Source: Paenarthrobacter sp. DKR-5
GTDB taxonomy: Bacteria; Actinomycetota; Actinomycetes; Actinomycetales; Micrococcaceae
Direction: 5' to 3'
Assembly (NCBI RefSeq): GCF_018531425.1
Contig: NZ_JAHBOI010000002.1
Coordinates: 248,001 to 312,000, forward strand
Length of the DNA stretch: 64,000 bases
A model generated the notes under the pieces. The model had not been told where the DNA came from, searched no databases, and saw only the letters and a program-made list of their open reading frames with translations. The position numbers were made by a program, and so were the translations under genes. Below, one piece after another: positions 39,145-47,158 of the stretch (position 1 is the stretch's first letter; each line of letters opens with the position of its first letter).

Positions 39145-40454
39145 GCGGCCCCTGCGGCCACCGCAGCACCGGCCGCCACACGATGCGCGACGTACGGACG
39201 GTGGAACACTATTTCACCGTCCCGCTGGACCACGCGGAGCCTGACGGTGAAACCATCGAGGTCTTCGCCCGCGAGTATGTCGCGGCGTCGGTGCCCGAGG
39301 CGGAAACCGTGACCCTGCCGTGGCTGCTCTACCTGCAAGGCGGCCCGGGCGGCCGCGGGGTCCGCGCGGGCTCGCTGTCCGGCTGGATGAAAGCCGCCTC
39401 CGCGTCCTTCCGGATCCTGATGCTCGACCAGCGGGGCACCGGGCTCTCCGCTCCGGCGGACCGCCGTACCCTCCCGCTGCGCGGGGCGGCCGCGGACCAG
39501 GCCGCCTACCTCGCCCGCTTCCGCGCCGATTCAATCGTCGCCGACGCCGAGCTGATCCGGCATGCGCTCGGCAGCGGTCCGTGGACGGTCTACGGGCAGA
39601 GCTACGGCGGTTTTTGCGCGCTGACCTATCTGTCCTTTGCGCCCGAGGGCCTGAAGGAGGTGCTCATCACCGGCGGCCTCGCTCCGCTGAAGGGGCACCC
39701 GGACCGGGTGTACGAGGCGACCTTCGGACGCGTCGCGGCCCGCAACGCGGAGTACTTCGCCCGCTACCCGGAGGATCGGGGGCGGACCAGCGCCATAGCG
39801 CGGCATGTGGACGCCGTCCCCGAGTACCTTCCCACCGGCGAGCGGCTGACAGCCCGCCGCTTCCAGATGCTCGGTTCCTTCCTCGGCGGCAACACACGCG
39901 TGGACCAGCTGCATTTCCTGCTGGAAGACGCCTTCGTGGCGACGCCCGAGGGCCCGCGGCTTTCGGACAGTTTCCTGCACCAGGTGTCCGACCAGGTCAG
40001 CCGCGCAGGCAATCCGCTCTACGCGCTGCTGCATGAGTCGATCTACTGCCAGGGCGAGGCCTCGCGCTGGGCGGCGGAAAGGGTGCTGGGCAGCCGGCCG
40101 GACTTCCGTCCGGAAGCCCCGAACCCGTTGTTCACCGGCGAAATGGTCTACCCCTGGTACTTCGAGGAGGATCCTGCCCTCGTCCCGCTCAGGGAGACAG
40201 CGGATCTGCTCGCGGCCAAGGAGGACTGGCCCGCGCTGTACGACGCCGAACAGCTGGCCAACAACGCCGTCCCGGCGGCTGCGGCGGTCTACCTCGACGA
40301 CATCTACGTGGACCACGGCCTGTCAATGGAAACGGCGGCCGCCGTGGGCAACCTCCGGGTCTGGGAGACCGGCGATTTCCACCACGACGGCATCGCCGAC
40401 GACGGCGGGGGCATCTTCAACCGGCTGCTCGGAATGGTCCGCGGCAGCCTGTAG
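39141..40454 (+). CDS. Alpha/beta-hydrolase, prolyl aminopeptidase (S33) family
   Basis: A 437-residue peptidase-like hydrolase. YLQGGPGGRGVR is the S33 oxyanion-hole motif, LMLDQRGTGLS follows, VYGQSYGGFCALTYLSF holds the nucleophile Ser, and FHHDGIADD near the C-terminus holds the catalytic His. S33 enzymes release N-terminal proline. GTG at 39141 overlaps the acetyltransferase stop (GTGA). ATG at 39183 (423 residues, MRDVRTVEHYF) is an equally possible start, and neither has a good ribosome-binding site. Confidence 0.87.
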   Translation: MSGPCGHRSTGRHTMRDVRTVEHYFTVPLDHAEPDGETIEVFAREYVAASVPEAETVTLPWLLYLQGGPGGRGVRAGSLSGWMKAASASFRILMLDQRGTGLSAPADRRTLPLRGAAADQAAYLARFRADSIVADAELIRHALGSGPWTVYGQSYGGFCALTYLSFAPEGLKEVLITGGLAPLKGHPDRVYEATFGRVAARNAEYFARYPEDRGRTSAIARHVDAVPEYLPTGERLTARRFQMLGSFLGGNTRVDQLHFLLEDAFVATPEGPRLSDSFLHQVSDQVSRAGNPLYALLHESIYCQGEASRWAAERVLGSRPDFRPEAPNPLFTGEMVYPWYFEEDPALVPLRETADLLAAKEDWPALYDAEQLANNAVPAAAAVYLDDIYVDHGLSMETAAAVGNLRVWETGDFHHDGIADDGGGIFNRLLGMVRGSL

Positions 40455-40478
40455 CCGCCCCACGGGGTTGGGCGCGCG

Positions 40479-40494
40479 GGCCAGCAGGCTGGCC
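40479..40494. terminator. Hairpin between convergent genes
   Basis: Inverted repeat GGCCAG-CAGG-CTGGCC lying 25 nt after the peptidase stop and just before the stop of the convergent proline-rich gene. No U tract. Likely shared termination site. Confidence 0.45.
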
Positions 40495-40503
40495 TGCCGG
40501 ACC

Positions 40504-41121
40504 TCATGCCCGGGGACGGGCCGCCTTGACGGCCGCTCTTGCGGCAGCCGTCACTGCGGCCGCCGCCAGCGTGAGCAACGCCAGGGCGCCGATGCCGCCG
40601 TAGAGCATGACCAGCGGCTGCGTCGCTCGGACCGCCGGCCCGGCGGCGGCAATGCGCGCGGGAGCGACGGCGGCTTGGCCGGCCCCGGCAGGGGCGGTCC
40701 ACGGTGCCGAGCCGGCAGGCTTCGCCGCTGTACCGGCGGCCGCCGTCGGCGTCGTCCTGTGCGGCGGTGAGGGCCGTTGCGGGGAGGCGGGGCGGTGCGG
40801 GGAAACCGGTGCCCGGACGGCCGGTGGTGCCGGCACCGGCCCTGCCACCGGCGGAACGGGGACTCTGGCCGGAGGCTGCGCCACCGGTGCGGGGAGCGTC
40901 GGTGCGGGGACGGTGACAGGCGCGGCGGGCGGCGTGTACACGGGGCCAGGCTGCTGGCGGACGGAGCCAGGACCCGGCGTCCTGACGCACAACTGCTCGC
41001 CGGACGGCAGTTCGACGCAGACCGGACCGGGCCCGGCGCTCGCCGGTCCGGCAGCCGCGCCGGCTATCAGCACGGCCCCTGCAAGGCCAGGAAGCCCACG
41101 AAGCAGAGCCTGGATCCTCAT
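40504..41121 (-). CDS. Secreted Pro/Ala-rich surface protein
   Basis: A 205-residue protein with a signal peptide (MRIQALLRGLPGLAGAVLIA, cleavage near ASAGP at about residue 30). A short domain with two Cys (VCVELPSGEQLCVRTPGPGS) follows, then about 100 residues of Pro/Ala/Val repeats, and a C-terminal helix (about 170-192) with a basic tail KAARPRA. The layout suggests a cell-wall spanning anchored protein, but no clear LPxTG sortase motif precedes the helix. ATG at 41121 has GGAGGAG upstream. Longer upstream frame lacks a site. Confidence 0.75.
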   Translation of the reverse strand: MRIQALLRGLPGLAGAVLIAGAAAGPASAGPGPVCVELPSGEQLCVRTPGPGSVRQQPGPVYTPPAAPVTVPAPTLPAPVAQPPARVPVPPVAGPVPAPPAVRAPVSPHRPASPQRPSPPHRTTPTAAAGTAAKPAGSAPWTAPAGAGQAAVAPARIAAAGPAVRATQPLVMLYGGIGALALLTLAAAAVTAAARAAVKAARPRA

Positions 41122-41246
41122 CGCGCTCCTCCCCTGCGGAGGACCAAGAGTTCGTCTTCCGAGCTTGCTCCCCGAAACGGCGGAAGGCAAGCGTCCGGAG
41201 CACCGGCGGCCGGGGCGCTGGCTGCTCCGGAGGCGGGCTGCCGCTC

Positions 41247-42296
41247 TCAGCGCTCCCGGTGCACCGGTTCGGGCGCCGACGGCTTCCCGTCCGCGCTCTC
41301 CGCGCCGGCGGCTTCCGCCTGTGCGGCCTTCCCGGCGGGGCTGAGCAGGCTGGCGACCGTGGCGACGATGATGGTGCCGAGAATCACGGCGAGGGAAACG
41401 AAGGTGGGGATCTCCGGGGCCCATTCGATGGGACGGCCGCCGTTGATGAAGGGCAGTTCGTTCACGTGCATGGCGTGGAAGATGAGCTTGACGCCGATGA
41501 AGCCGAGGATCACCGACAGACCGTGCTTGAGGTAGATGAGCCGGGTCATCAGTCCGCCCAGCAGGAAGTACAGCTGCCGCAGTCCCATCAGAGCAAAGAT
41601 GTTCGCCGTGAAGACGATGAACGCGCTCTGCGTGAGCCCGAAGATCGCCGGAATGGAGTCCACGGCGAACAGCAGGTCGGTCATGCCGATCGTGAGGAAG
41701 ACGACCAGCATCGGCGTGAACACTTTGCGGCCTTCCACCGTGGTCCGGAGCTTGCCGCCGTCGTAGCGGTCCGACATCGGAAGGATCCGGCGCAGCCGGG
41801 CCACCAGCCGGTTCTCGCTGCTGTCCTCGGACTCATCGTCGTCGTCCGTGGCCTGCTTGTAGGCGGTCCAGAGCAGGAACGCGCCGAAGAGGTAGAACAC
41901 CCAGCTGAAGTTTTCGATCACCGCAGCGCCCACCAGGATGAAGATGCCGCGCAGCACCAGGGCAATGATGATGCCCACCATCAGCACTTCCTGCTGGTAT
42001 TTCCGGGGCACGGCGAACCTGGCCATGATGATGATGAAGACGAACAGGTTGTCGATGCTCAGGCTGTACTCGGTCACCCAGCCGGCGATGAACTGTCCGG
42101 CGTGCTCGGCGTCGGCGAGCCAGTACATCAGGGCGCCGAACAGGAGGGCCAGGCTCACATAGAAGCCGACCCAGAGGCCCGCTTCCTTCATGGAAGGCTC
42201 GTGCGGGCGCTTGAGCACCAGGAGCAGATCGAACAGCAGGACCGTGCCGAGGATGGCGTAGGTGCCGATTTCGAACCAAAGGGGAAGGTCAGGCAT
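41247..42296 (-). CDS. TerC-family membrane protein, probable Mn2+ exporter
   Basis: A 349-residue inner-membrane protein with about nine helices. EYSLSIDNLFVFIIIMARF (first metal-binding Asp motif) and FAVDSIPAIFGLT (second) are the TerC signatures. An acidic loop DDDDESEDSSEN lies near residue 150. Such proteins (Alx, MeeF/MeeY) export manganese, supplying Mn to exported enzymes. The upstream leader carries a yybP-ykoY riboswitch, which supports this. ATG at 42296 has AAAGG 5 nt upstream. A longer open frame upstream is the leader itself. Confidence 0.92.
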   Translation of the reverse strand: MPDLPLWFEIGTYAILGTVLLFDLLLVLKRPHEPSMKEAGLWVGFYVSLALLFGALMYWLADAEHAGQFIAGWVTEYSLSIDNLFVFIIIMARFAVPRKYQQEVLMVGIIIALVLRGIFILVGAAVIENFSWVFYLFGAFLLWTAYKQATDDDDESEDSSENRLVARLRRILPMSDRYDGGKLRTTVEGRKVFTPMLVVFLTIGMTDLLFAVDSIPAIFGLTQSAFIVFTANIFALMGLRQLYFLLGGLMTRLIYLKHGLSVILGFIGVKLIFHAMHVNELPFINGGRPIEWAPEIPTFVSLAVILGTIIVATVASLLSPAGKAAQAEAAGAESADGKPSAPEPVHRER

Positions 42297-42314
42297 GGGA
42301 ACCTTTCGGGGTAC

Positions 42315-42421
42315 GTCGATGGACGTAAGTCTCTCCGCCGGCTGGACCGGCCGCTGCGTCCGGCGAGGCACCTGTGCCTCACGTGTTGACGTCCGCAGCG
42401 CGCGGGATACTCCCCTACTTG
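42315..42421 (-). promoter_or_regulatory. yybP-ykoY family manganese riboswitch
   Basis: The terC leader, read on the minus strand, contains the signatures of this aptamer in order. GUAGGGGAGUAUCCC lies at about 42404-42418 (conserved loop GGGGAGUA), ACGUCAACACGUGAGG near 42378-42393 (the second motif, cf. CGUCAANNCGUGAGG), then a variable GC-rich stem. The 3' segment GAGACUUACGUCC near 42321-42333 resembles the closing CAAGACCUU strand. The predicted start site abuts the aptamer. The class turns on genes when Mn2+ is high. Confidence 0.85.
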
Positions 42422-44271
42422 GCGTCCATTCTAGCAAAGCCGGGTGTGTCCTGGGGACCGTGTCCTTCCGGGTCCTCCGGCGGGAGCCGGGCGATGTAGT
42501 CGAGCTGCACGGGGTCGATCCAGTAGTTGCCATGCCCCTGCACGGGGCCGCCGTTCTCCGGGTCCGGCAGCTCCTCGTTGACGGCGGCGGGCACGGCGGT
42601 GCCGACGGGGTCAGTGGGCCGCCAGTCGTTGCGCCAGGTCCGGCTGCCGGCGCGGACGGCGTCGAAGAACGCATCGTCGAACCGGCCGCGGAAGAACGTG
42701 CGGTAGAGCGAGGCCAGCGGCGACCCGCAGGTGACGAGGTCGAGCCGCGGGTCGGGCTGCCGGGCTAGCAGCCAGGCACAGATCACTGAGCCTTGGCTGT
42801 GCCCCACCAGCACCACTTGGCGTCCGTCATGGACACTGATCTCCTCCTGGATCCCGTCGATCACCGGCCGGCGGTAGGAGGACCCGGCGAGGGGGTGGTC
42901 CCGCACGGGCCAGAAGCCTGCGATATCGCCGATCCTACCCACGAGTTCCCGCAGCGGCTGAAGCTGCTTGGCAATGAAGGTCAGGACGGCCACGGACGCC
43001 AGAACCGTCACCACGAGCATCAGCACCGCGAGCAGGAGCTCGCTGCGGGTGGTTTCCAGGCCGTAGATGGCGCCGCCCGCGATGAGCAGGGACACCGTGC
43101 CGGCCACCGGCAGCGCCGCCGGCAGGAGCAGAGGGAGGCCTTCGATCGTCCGGTGCAGCCACACCTTGCCGGCGCGGGTGCCGTGCAGCAGCCCGAGCAG
43201 ACCCGGGCCGAAGCGGCGACGGGCGGAGAGCAGGAGCACCGCCAGCAGCACGAGCAGGAACAGCATGCCGTGCAGCGGCAGGAAGTCCAGCCGGTTATCG
43301 GTCAGGGTGGTCGGATCGTCATAGATCACCAGCAGCAGGTCCGTCCGGTGCGGCCTGCGGAAGCTGTTCATGGAAAACAGCGCTGCGGTGAAGGAGGCCG
43401 CGATCTCCAGGGCTGCGCGGATCAGGCCCAGCACCGCATGCTGCACGACGACGGCCGCCACCATGACGGCCCCCGCAGCCGCCAGCGGGGTGCGGGCGGC
43501 TGGATCGCGCCGCCCCGCCGCGAAGCCCGCGACGACGAGCACCGCCGAGAGGATGAGCACCACGAGCACCGTTGCCACGACCAGCGCCGGCATCGCGTCG
43601 AACCGGCGGTCGGCGGCAGGCTCGGACGAGTAGCTCGGCCACGCCGCGTACTGCAGGGAGCCTGGCCGAGTGAGAGCCAGGGCGATGGCAGCAGCGGCTG
43701 CGGCTGCCGCATGCAGCACCGCCACGGCCCACGGCGGCGCTTCCCCGCCCGGGCGGAGCGAGGCGCGGATGCGCCGAACGATGGCGATGCCGGCGAGCAC
43801 CGCGGCGGAGAGTCCGATTGAGACGGCACCCCAGTCCCCGGGCAGCGCGCTCTGCGGGAAGAAAGAGACGACCGTCTCCAGCATCACGGCCCCCCAGGCG
43901 GTCGCCCCGACCGTCAGCAGCACCGCCGTGATGTGCAGCGGCACCGAGAGCCAGCGGGTGCGCCGGCCCGGCTCCGGCGCCATGGCGCCGGCCATGTTCA
44001 GCAGCGTGAAGGAGAAGGCCAGGTACCAGGCCAGCCGGCGGGTGTTGCGGCGGTTGGCGCGGGACCAATTGACCAGCCGGACGCGGTGGCGCGGAAGGTA
44101 GGGCGCGTTGGCGACGGCGACGAGAGCGTTGTCGCCCGCCGGCGTCGGGGTGCCGGGATAGGGCGGCCCGACCACCGGGTCCCCCAGCGCATGAAAGAAC
44201 CCGTAATCCCCGATGCCATGGACTCTGATCTCCACTTTTTCAGGGATCTCCACTTTTTCAGGTTGGGCCAT
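42415..44271 (-). CDS. Membrane-embedded alpha/beta-hydrolase-like protein, split catalytic core
   Basis: A 618-residue protein. It starts with a strand/loop EIRVHGIGDYGFF (about residues 13-25), the usual first piece of lipase-like hydrolases. About eight transmembrane helices occupy residues about 75-430. The C-terminal part then has VVLVGHSQGSVICAW (nucleophile Ser in GHSQG) and LDLVTCGSPLASLYRTFF. The hydrolase fold is thus interrupted by a membrane domain. I recognise no named family. The N-terminus carries a duplicated 6-residue unit (EKVEIP/EKVEIR) from an 18-bp tandem repeat. Starts ATG 44271. Confidence 0.75.
   Translation of the reverse strand: MAQPEKVEIPEKVEIRVHGIGDYGFFHALGDPVVGPPYPGTPTPAGDNALVAVANAPYLPRHRVRLVNWSRANRRNTRRLAWYLAFSFTLLNMAGAMAPEPGRRTRWLSVPLHITAVLLTVGATAWGAVMLETVVSFFPQSALPGDWGAVSIGLSAAVLAGIAIVRRIRASLRPGGEAPPWAVAVLHAAAAAAAAIALALTRPGSLQYAAWPSYSSEPAADRRFDAMPALVVATVLVVLILSAVLVVAGFAAGRRDPAARTPLAAAGAVMVAAVVVQHAVLGLIRAALEIAASFTAALFSMNSFRRPHRTDLLLVIYDDPTTLTDNRLDFLPLHGMLFLLVLLAVLLLSARRRFGPGLLGLLHGTRAGKVWLHRTIEGLPLLLPAALPVAGTVSLLIAGGAIYGLETTRSELLLAVLMLVVTVLASVAVLTFIAKQLQPLRELVGRIGDIAGFWPVRDHPLAGSSYRRPVIDGIQEEISVHDGRQVVLVGHSQGSVICAWLLARQPDPRLDLVTCGSPLASLYRTFFRGRFDDAFFDAVRAGSRTWRNDWRPTDPVGTAVPAAVNEELPDPENGGPVQGHGNYWIDPVQLDYIARLPPEDPEGHGPQDTPGFARMDAK
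42428..42433 (-). promoter_or_regulatory. terC promoter -10
   Basis: TAGAAT on the minus strand, ending 7 nt before the expected transcription start at the base of the riboswitch. It lies within the last codons of the upstream gene. Confidence 0.5.
44227..44262. repeat. Perfect 18-bp tandem duplication at the hydrolase 5' end
   Basis: Two identical 18-bp copies, 44227-44244 and 44245-44262 (GATCTCCACTTTTTCAGG). In-frame, it duplicates six residues near the protein N-terminus. Prone to slippage. Confidence 0.9.
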
Positions 44272-44315
44272 GCTCTCAACATATCCCGCCGGTCCGACCG
44301 TCCCGCGAAGGCGGC

Positions 44316-44366
44316 CAGTGCGGCACGCGTTCCCCCGGCAGACAGTGCGGCACGCGTTCCCCCGGC
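44316..44366. repeat. Direct repeat, two 24-bp copies
   Basis: Identical 24-bp copies at 44316-44339 and 44343-44366 (27-bp period), just after the lipoprotein stop codon and before the hydrolase gene. The unit begins CAGTGCGGCACGCG. Function unknown. Confidence 0.9.
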
Positions 44367-44368
44367 CG

Positions 44369-44926
44369 CTAGCGCGCCACCACGCGGATGCGCCCGCGGC
44401 TCAGCTCCCCGGAGGTCAGGTCCTGCACCGAAAGCGTGTAGCCGCCGGGGGCAGCGTCCGCCGGAACAAAAAAGGTGACAGCGTAGCGCCCCCGGTTGTC
44501 AGCCGTGACCGCCCTGCCGGCAACCGGGGGCGGGAACGGCACGGCGTCGGGCAGTCCCGGCTCGGGGCCGAAGTACAACTGCAGCTTCGCGCCGGGGTTG
44601 AAGCCTCCGCCCGTCACCTTCCAGGCCTTGCCCGCAGCCCATTCCGAGTACTCACCGGCAATGAACGACGCATAGGGGTGGCGCGGCACCCTCCCCGGAT
44701 AGCGGGCCGCCGGATAGCGCGCGGCGTCCCAGGTGGCCGCCGCGGTCGGAAGCGGCGAAGGCAGCGGCTCGCTGTCCGGCGTCGGCCGCGGGCGGGGCCC
44801 GGCGTCGGCAGCTCCCGGCCCGGAAGCGGAGGGGCTTTGCGGCGCCGGCTCGGCATAGCTGCAGCCGGCGCCCGGCAGGACCACCGCCAGCGCAAGCACC
44901 AAGGCCGCCGTCCTCACCGCGCCCAC
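44369..44926 (-). CDS. Secreted lipoprotein of unknown function
   Basis: A 185-residue protein with a lipoprotein signal peptide: a hydrophobic run and lipobox PGAGC (Cys about residue 22). A Pro/Ser-rich linker (about 30-65) is followed by a compact domain (about 90-185) containing KAWKVTGGGFNPGAKLQLYF and YAVTFFVPADAAPGGYTLSV, which reads like an Ig-like beta-sandwich. Such domains occur in actinobacterial surface proteins. Starts 28 nt after uvrB on the same strand. Partner and role unknown. Confidence 0.75.
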   Translation of the reverse strand: MGAVRTAALVLALAVVLPGAGCSYAEPAPQSPSASGPGAADAGPRPRPTPDSEPLPSPLPTAAATWDAARYPAARYPGRVPRHPYASFIAGEYSEWAAGKAWKVTGGGFNPGAKLQLYFGPEPGLPDAVPFPPPVAGRAVTADNRGRYAVTFFVPADAAPGGYTLSVQDLTSGELSRGRIRVVAR

Positions 44927-44954
44927 CGACTACCCCACCCGTGCGCGGGCCGCG

Positions 44955-47030
44955 TCAGGCGTGCCCGGCGGTCTGCATCTGGCGCAGTTCCTTCTTCAGG
45001 TCCGCCACCTCGTCGCGCAGCCGGGCAGCGAGCTCGAACTGGAGCTCGGCGGCGGCCGCGTGCATCTGGTCCGTCATCTGGGCGATCAGGTCCACCAGGT
45101 CTTCGGCCGGCGCCGCGGCCAGACCGTCCTTGCGGACCGGGGTCGGCGCCTTGCCCTTGCGCCGCTTGGACGCGTCCAGCAAGGCCTGGGTGTCGGCGTC
45201 CTCGCGGGCCAGCGAGTCGGTGATGTCCGCGATGCGCTTGCGCAGAGGCTGGGGGTCCACGCCGTGCTTTTCGTTGTAGGCCTGCTGGATGGCGCGGCGC
45301 CGGTTCGTCTCATCGATCGCCTGCGCCATCGAATCGGTGATTTTGTCCGCGTACATGTGCACCTGGCCGGACACGTTGCGCGCCGCGCGGCCGATCGTCT
45401 GGATCAGCGATGTCGAGGAGCGCAGGAAACCTTCCTTGTCGGCGTCGAGGATGCTCACGAGCGACACTTCCGGAAGGTCCAGGCCCTCGCGGAGCAGGTT
45501 GATGCCGACGAGCACGTCGAAGCTACCCAGCCGCAGCTCGCGCAGGAGCTCCACGCGGCGGAGCGTGTCGACGTCGGAATGCAGGTACTGCACCTTCACC
45601 CCGTGGCCCAGCAGGTAGTCCGTCAGGTCCTCGGCCATCCGCTTGGTCAGCGTGGTCACGAGCACGCGCTCGTCCCGCTCAACCCGGGTGTGGATCTCGC
45701 CGAGGAGGTCGTCGATCTGGCCCTTGGTGGGCTTGACGATGACTTCCGGGTCCACCAGGCCGGTGGGACGGATGATCTGCTGGACGTAACCGTCCGCCTT
45801 GCTCAGTTCGTACTTGCCGGGCGTGGCGGACAGGTACACCGTCTGGCCGATCCGGTCCAGGAACTCGTCCCATTTCAGCGGCCGGTTGTCCATTGCGGAG
45901 GGCAGCCGGAAGCCGTGGTCCACCAGGGTGCGCTTGCGCGACATGTCGCCTTCGTACATGGCGCCGATCTGCGGGACCGTCACGTGGGATTCGTCGATGA
46001 CGAGGAGGAAGTCGTCCGGGAAGTAGTCCAGCAGGCAGTGCGGGGCGGTGCCGGGGCCGCGCCCGTCGATGTGCCGCGAGTAGTTTTCGATGCCGTTGCA
46101 GAAGCCCATCTGCTGCATCATTTCCAGGTCGTAGGTGGTGCGCATGCGCAGCCGCTGCGCCTCGACCAGCTTGTTCTGGCCCTCGAGTTCCTTCAGCCGG
46201 GCAGCCAGCTCATCCTCGATGTTCTTCACGGCGCGGGCCATGCGTTCCGGTCCCGCGACGTAGTGCGAGGCGGGGAAGACGTACATCTCGGTTTCCTCGC
46301 GGAGCACTTCCCCGGTGACGGGGTGCAGGGTGTAGATGTTCTCGATCTCGTCGCCGAAGAACTCGATCCTGATGGCGAGTTCCTCGTACATCGGAATGAT
46401 CTCGACAGTGTCCCCGCGCACCCGGAACGTGCCGCGGTGGAAGTCCATGTCGTTGCGGGCGTACTGCATGGAGACGAACTTGCGCAGCAGGTCGTCCCGG
46501 TTCATCTCCGCGCCCTGGCGGAGCGTGACCATCCCCGCGATGTACTCCTCCGGGGTGCCCAGGCCGTAGATGCAGGAGACGGTGGCGACGACGACGACGT
46601 CGCGCCGGGTCAGCAGCGCATTCGTGGCGGAGTGCCGCAGCCGTTCCACTTCCTCATTGACGGAGGAGTCCTTCTCGATGAAGGTGTCCGTCTGCGGGAC
46701 GTAGGCTTCCGGCTGGTAGTAGTCGTAATAGGAGACGAAGTACTCGACGGCATTGTTCGGCAGCAGCTCGCGGAACTCATTGGCCAGCTGGGCGGCCAGG
46801 GTCTTGTTCTGGACCATCACCAGGGTGGGGCGCTGGACCTGTTCAATCAGCCATGCGGTGGTGGCGGACTTGCCGGTACCGGTGGCACCGAGGAGCACCA
46901 CATCCTTTTCACCGTTGTTGATCCGCTCGGTGAGCTCAGCGATCGCGGCGGGCTGGTCCCCCGCCGGCTTGTAGTCGCTGACCACTTCGAACGGCGCGAC
47001 CACACGGTGGATCTGCTGCGCAAGACTCAT
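44955..47030 (-). CDS. uvrB: Excinuclease ABC subunit B
   Basis: A 691-residue helicase-like damage-verifying subunit. [16 protein letters not shown] is Walker A (about residue 49). The beta-hairpin region [20 protein letters not shown] (about 102-121) locks damaged [20 protein letters not shown] is the DEAD-type motif II, and [13 protein letters not shown] is motif VI. A C-terminal UVR domain (about 650-685) pairs with UvrC. ATG at 47030 has TAATCT 6 nt upstream, so probably leaderless. A PafBC-type element precedes it. Confidence 0.97.
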   Translation of the reverse strand: MSLAQQIHRVVAPFEVVSDYKPAGDQPAAIAELTERINNGEKDVVLLGATGTGKSATTAWLIEQVQRPTLVMVQNKTLAAQLANEFRELLPNNAVEYFVSYYDYYQPEAYVPQTDTFIEKDSSVNEEVERLRHSATNALLTRRDVVVVATVSCIYGLGTPEEYIAGMVTLRQGAEMNRDDLLRKFVSMQYARNDMDFHRGTFRVRGDTVEIIPMYEELAIRIEFFGDEIENIYTLHPVTGEVLREETEMYVFPASHYVAGPERMARAVKNIEDELAARLKELEGQNKLVEAQRLRMRTTYDLEMMQQMGFCNGIENYSRHIDGRGPGTAPHCLLDYFPDDFLLVIDESHVTVPQIGAMYEGDMSRKRTLVDHGFRLPSAMDNRPLKWDEFLDRIGQTVYLSATPGKYELSKADGYVQQIIRPTGLVDPEVIVKPTKGQIDDLLGEIHTRVERDERVLVTTLTKRMAEDLTDYLLGHGVKVQYLHSDVDTLRRVELLRELRLGSFDVLVGINLLREGLDLPEVSLVSILDADKEGFLRSSTSLIQTIGRAARNVSGQVHMYADKITDSMAQAIDETNRRRAIQQAYNEKHGVDPQPLRKRIADITDSLAREDADTQALLDASKRRKGKAPTPVRKDGLAAAPAEDLVDLIAQMTDQMHAAAAELQFELAARLRDEVADLKKELRQMQTAGHA

Positions 47031-47036
47031 ACATCA

Positions 47037-47059
47037 AGATTAGTCCTCGCCCCCGACAG
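47037..47059 (-). promoter_or_regulatory. uvrB promoter with PafBC/RecA-NDp-like element
   Basis: The -10 TAATCT (47037-47042) ends 6 nt before the ATG. Eight nt upstream, 47051-47059 reads CTGTCGGGG. The RecA-independent DNA-damage promoter of mycobacteria is TTGTCRGTG-N8-TANNNT. The spacing matches exactly, and 7 of 9 positions of the upstream block match. Confidence 0.55.
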
Positions 47060-47101
47060 GGGGTGTCCGGGAGGGGCCCGGTCCGCCGTGGGCGCAATCG
47101 G

Positions 47102-47158
47102 CGAACGGCCGCTAACGGCGGCCTGCCGCGGCGACAGGCCGCCGTTAGCGGCCGTTCG
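47102..47158. repeat. Perfect 24-bp inverted repeat at the coaE stop codon
   Basis: Arms 47102-47125 and 47135-47158 pair perfectly across a 9-nt loop (left arm begins CGAACGGCCGCTAACGGCGG). The right arm contains the coaE stop codon (TAA, 47145-47147) and the last three codons. Very stable hairpin between coaE and uvrB. No U tract on either strand, so it is a terminator, REP-like element or RNA-stability structure. Confidence 0.75.
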
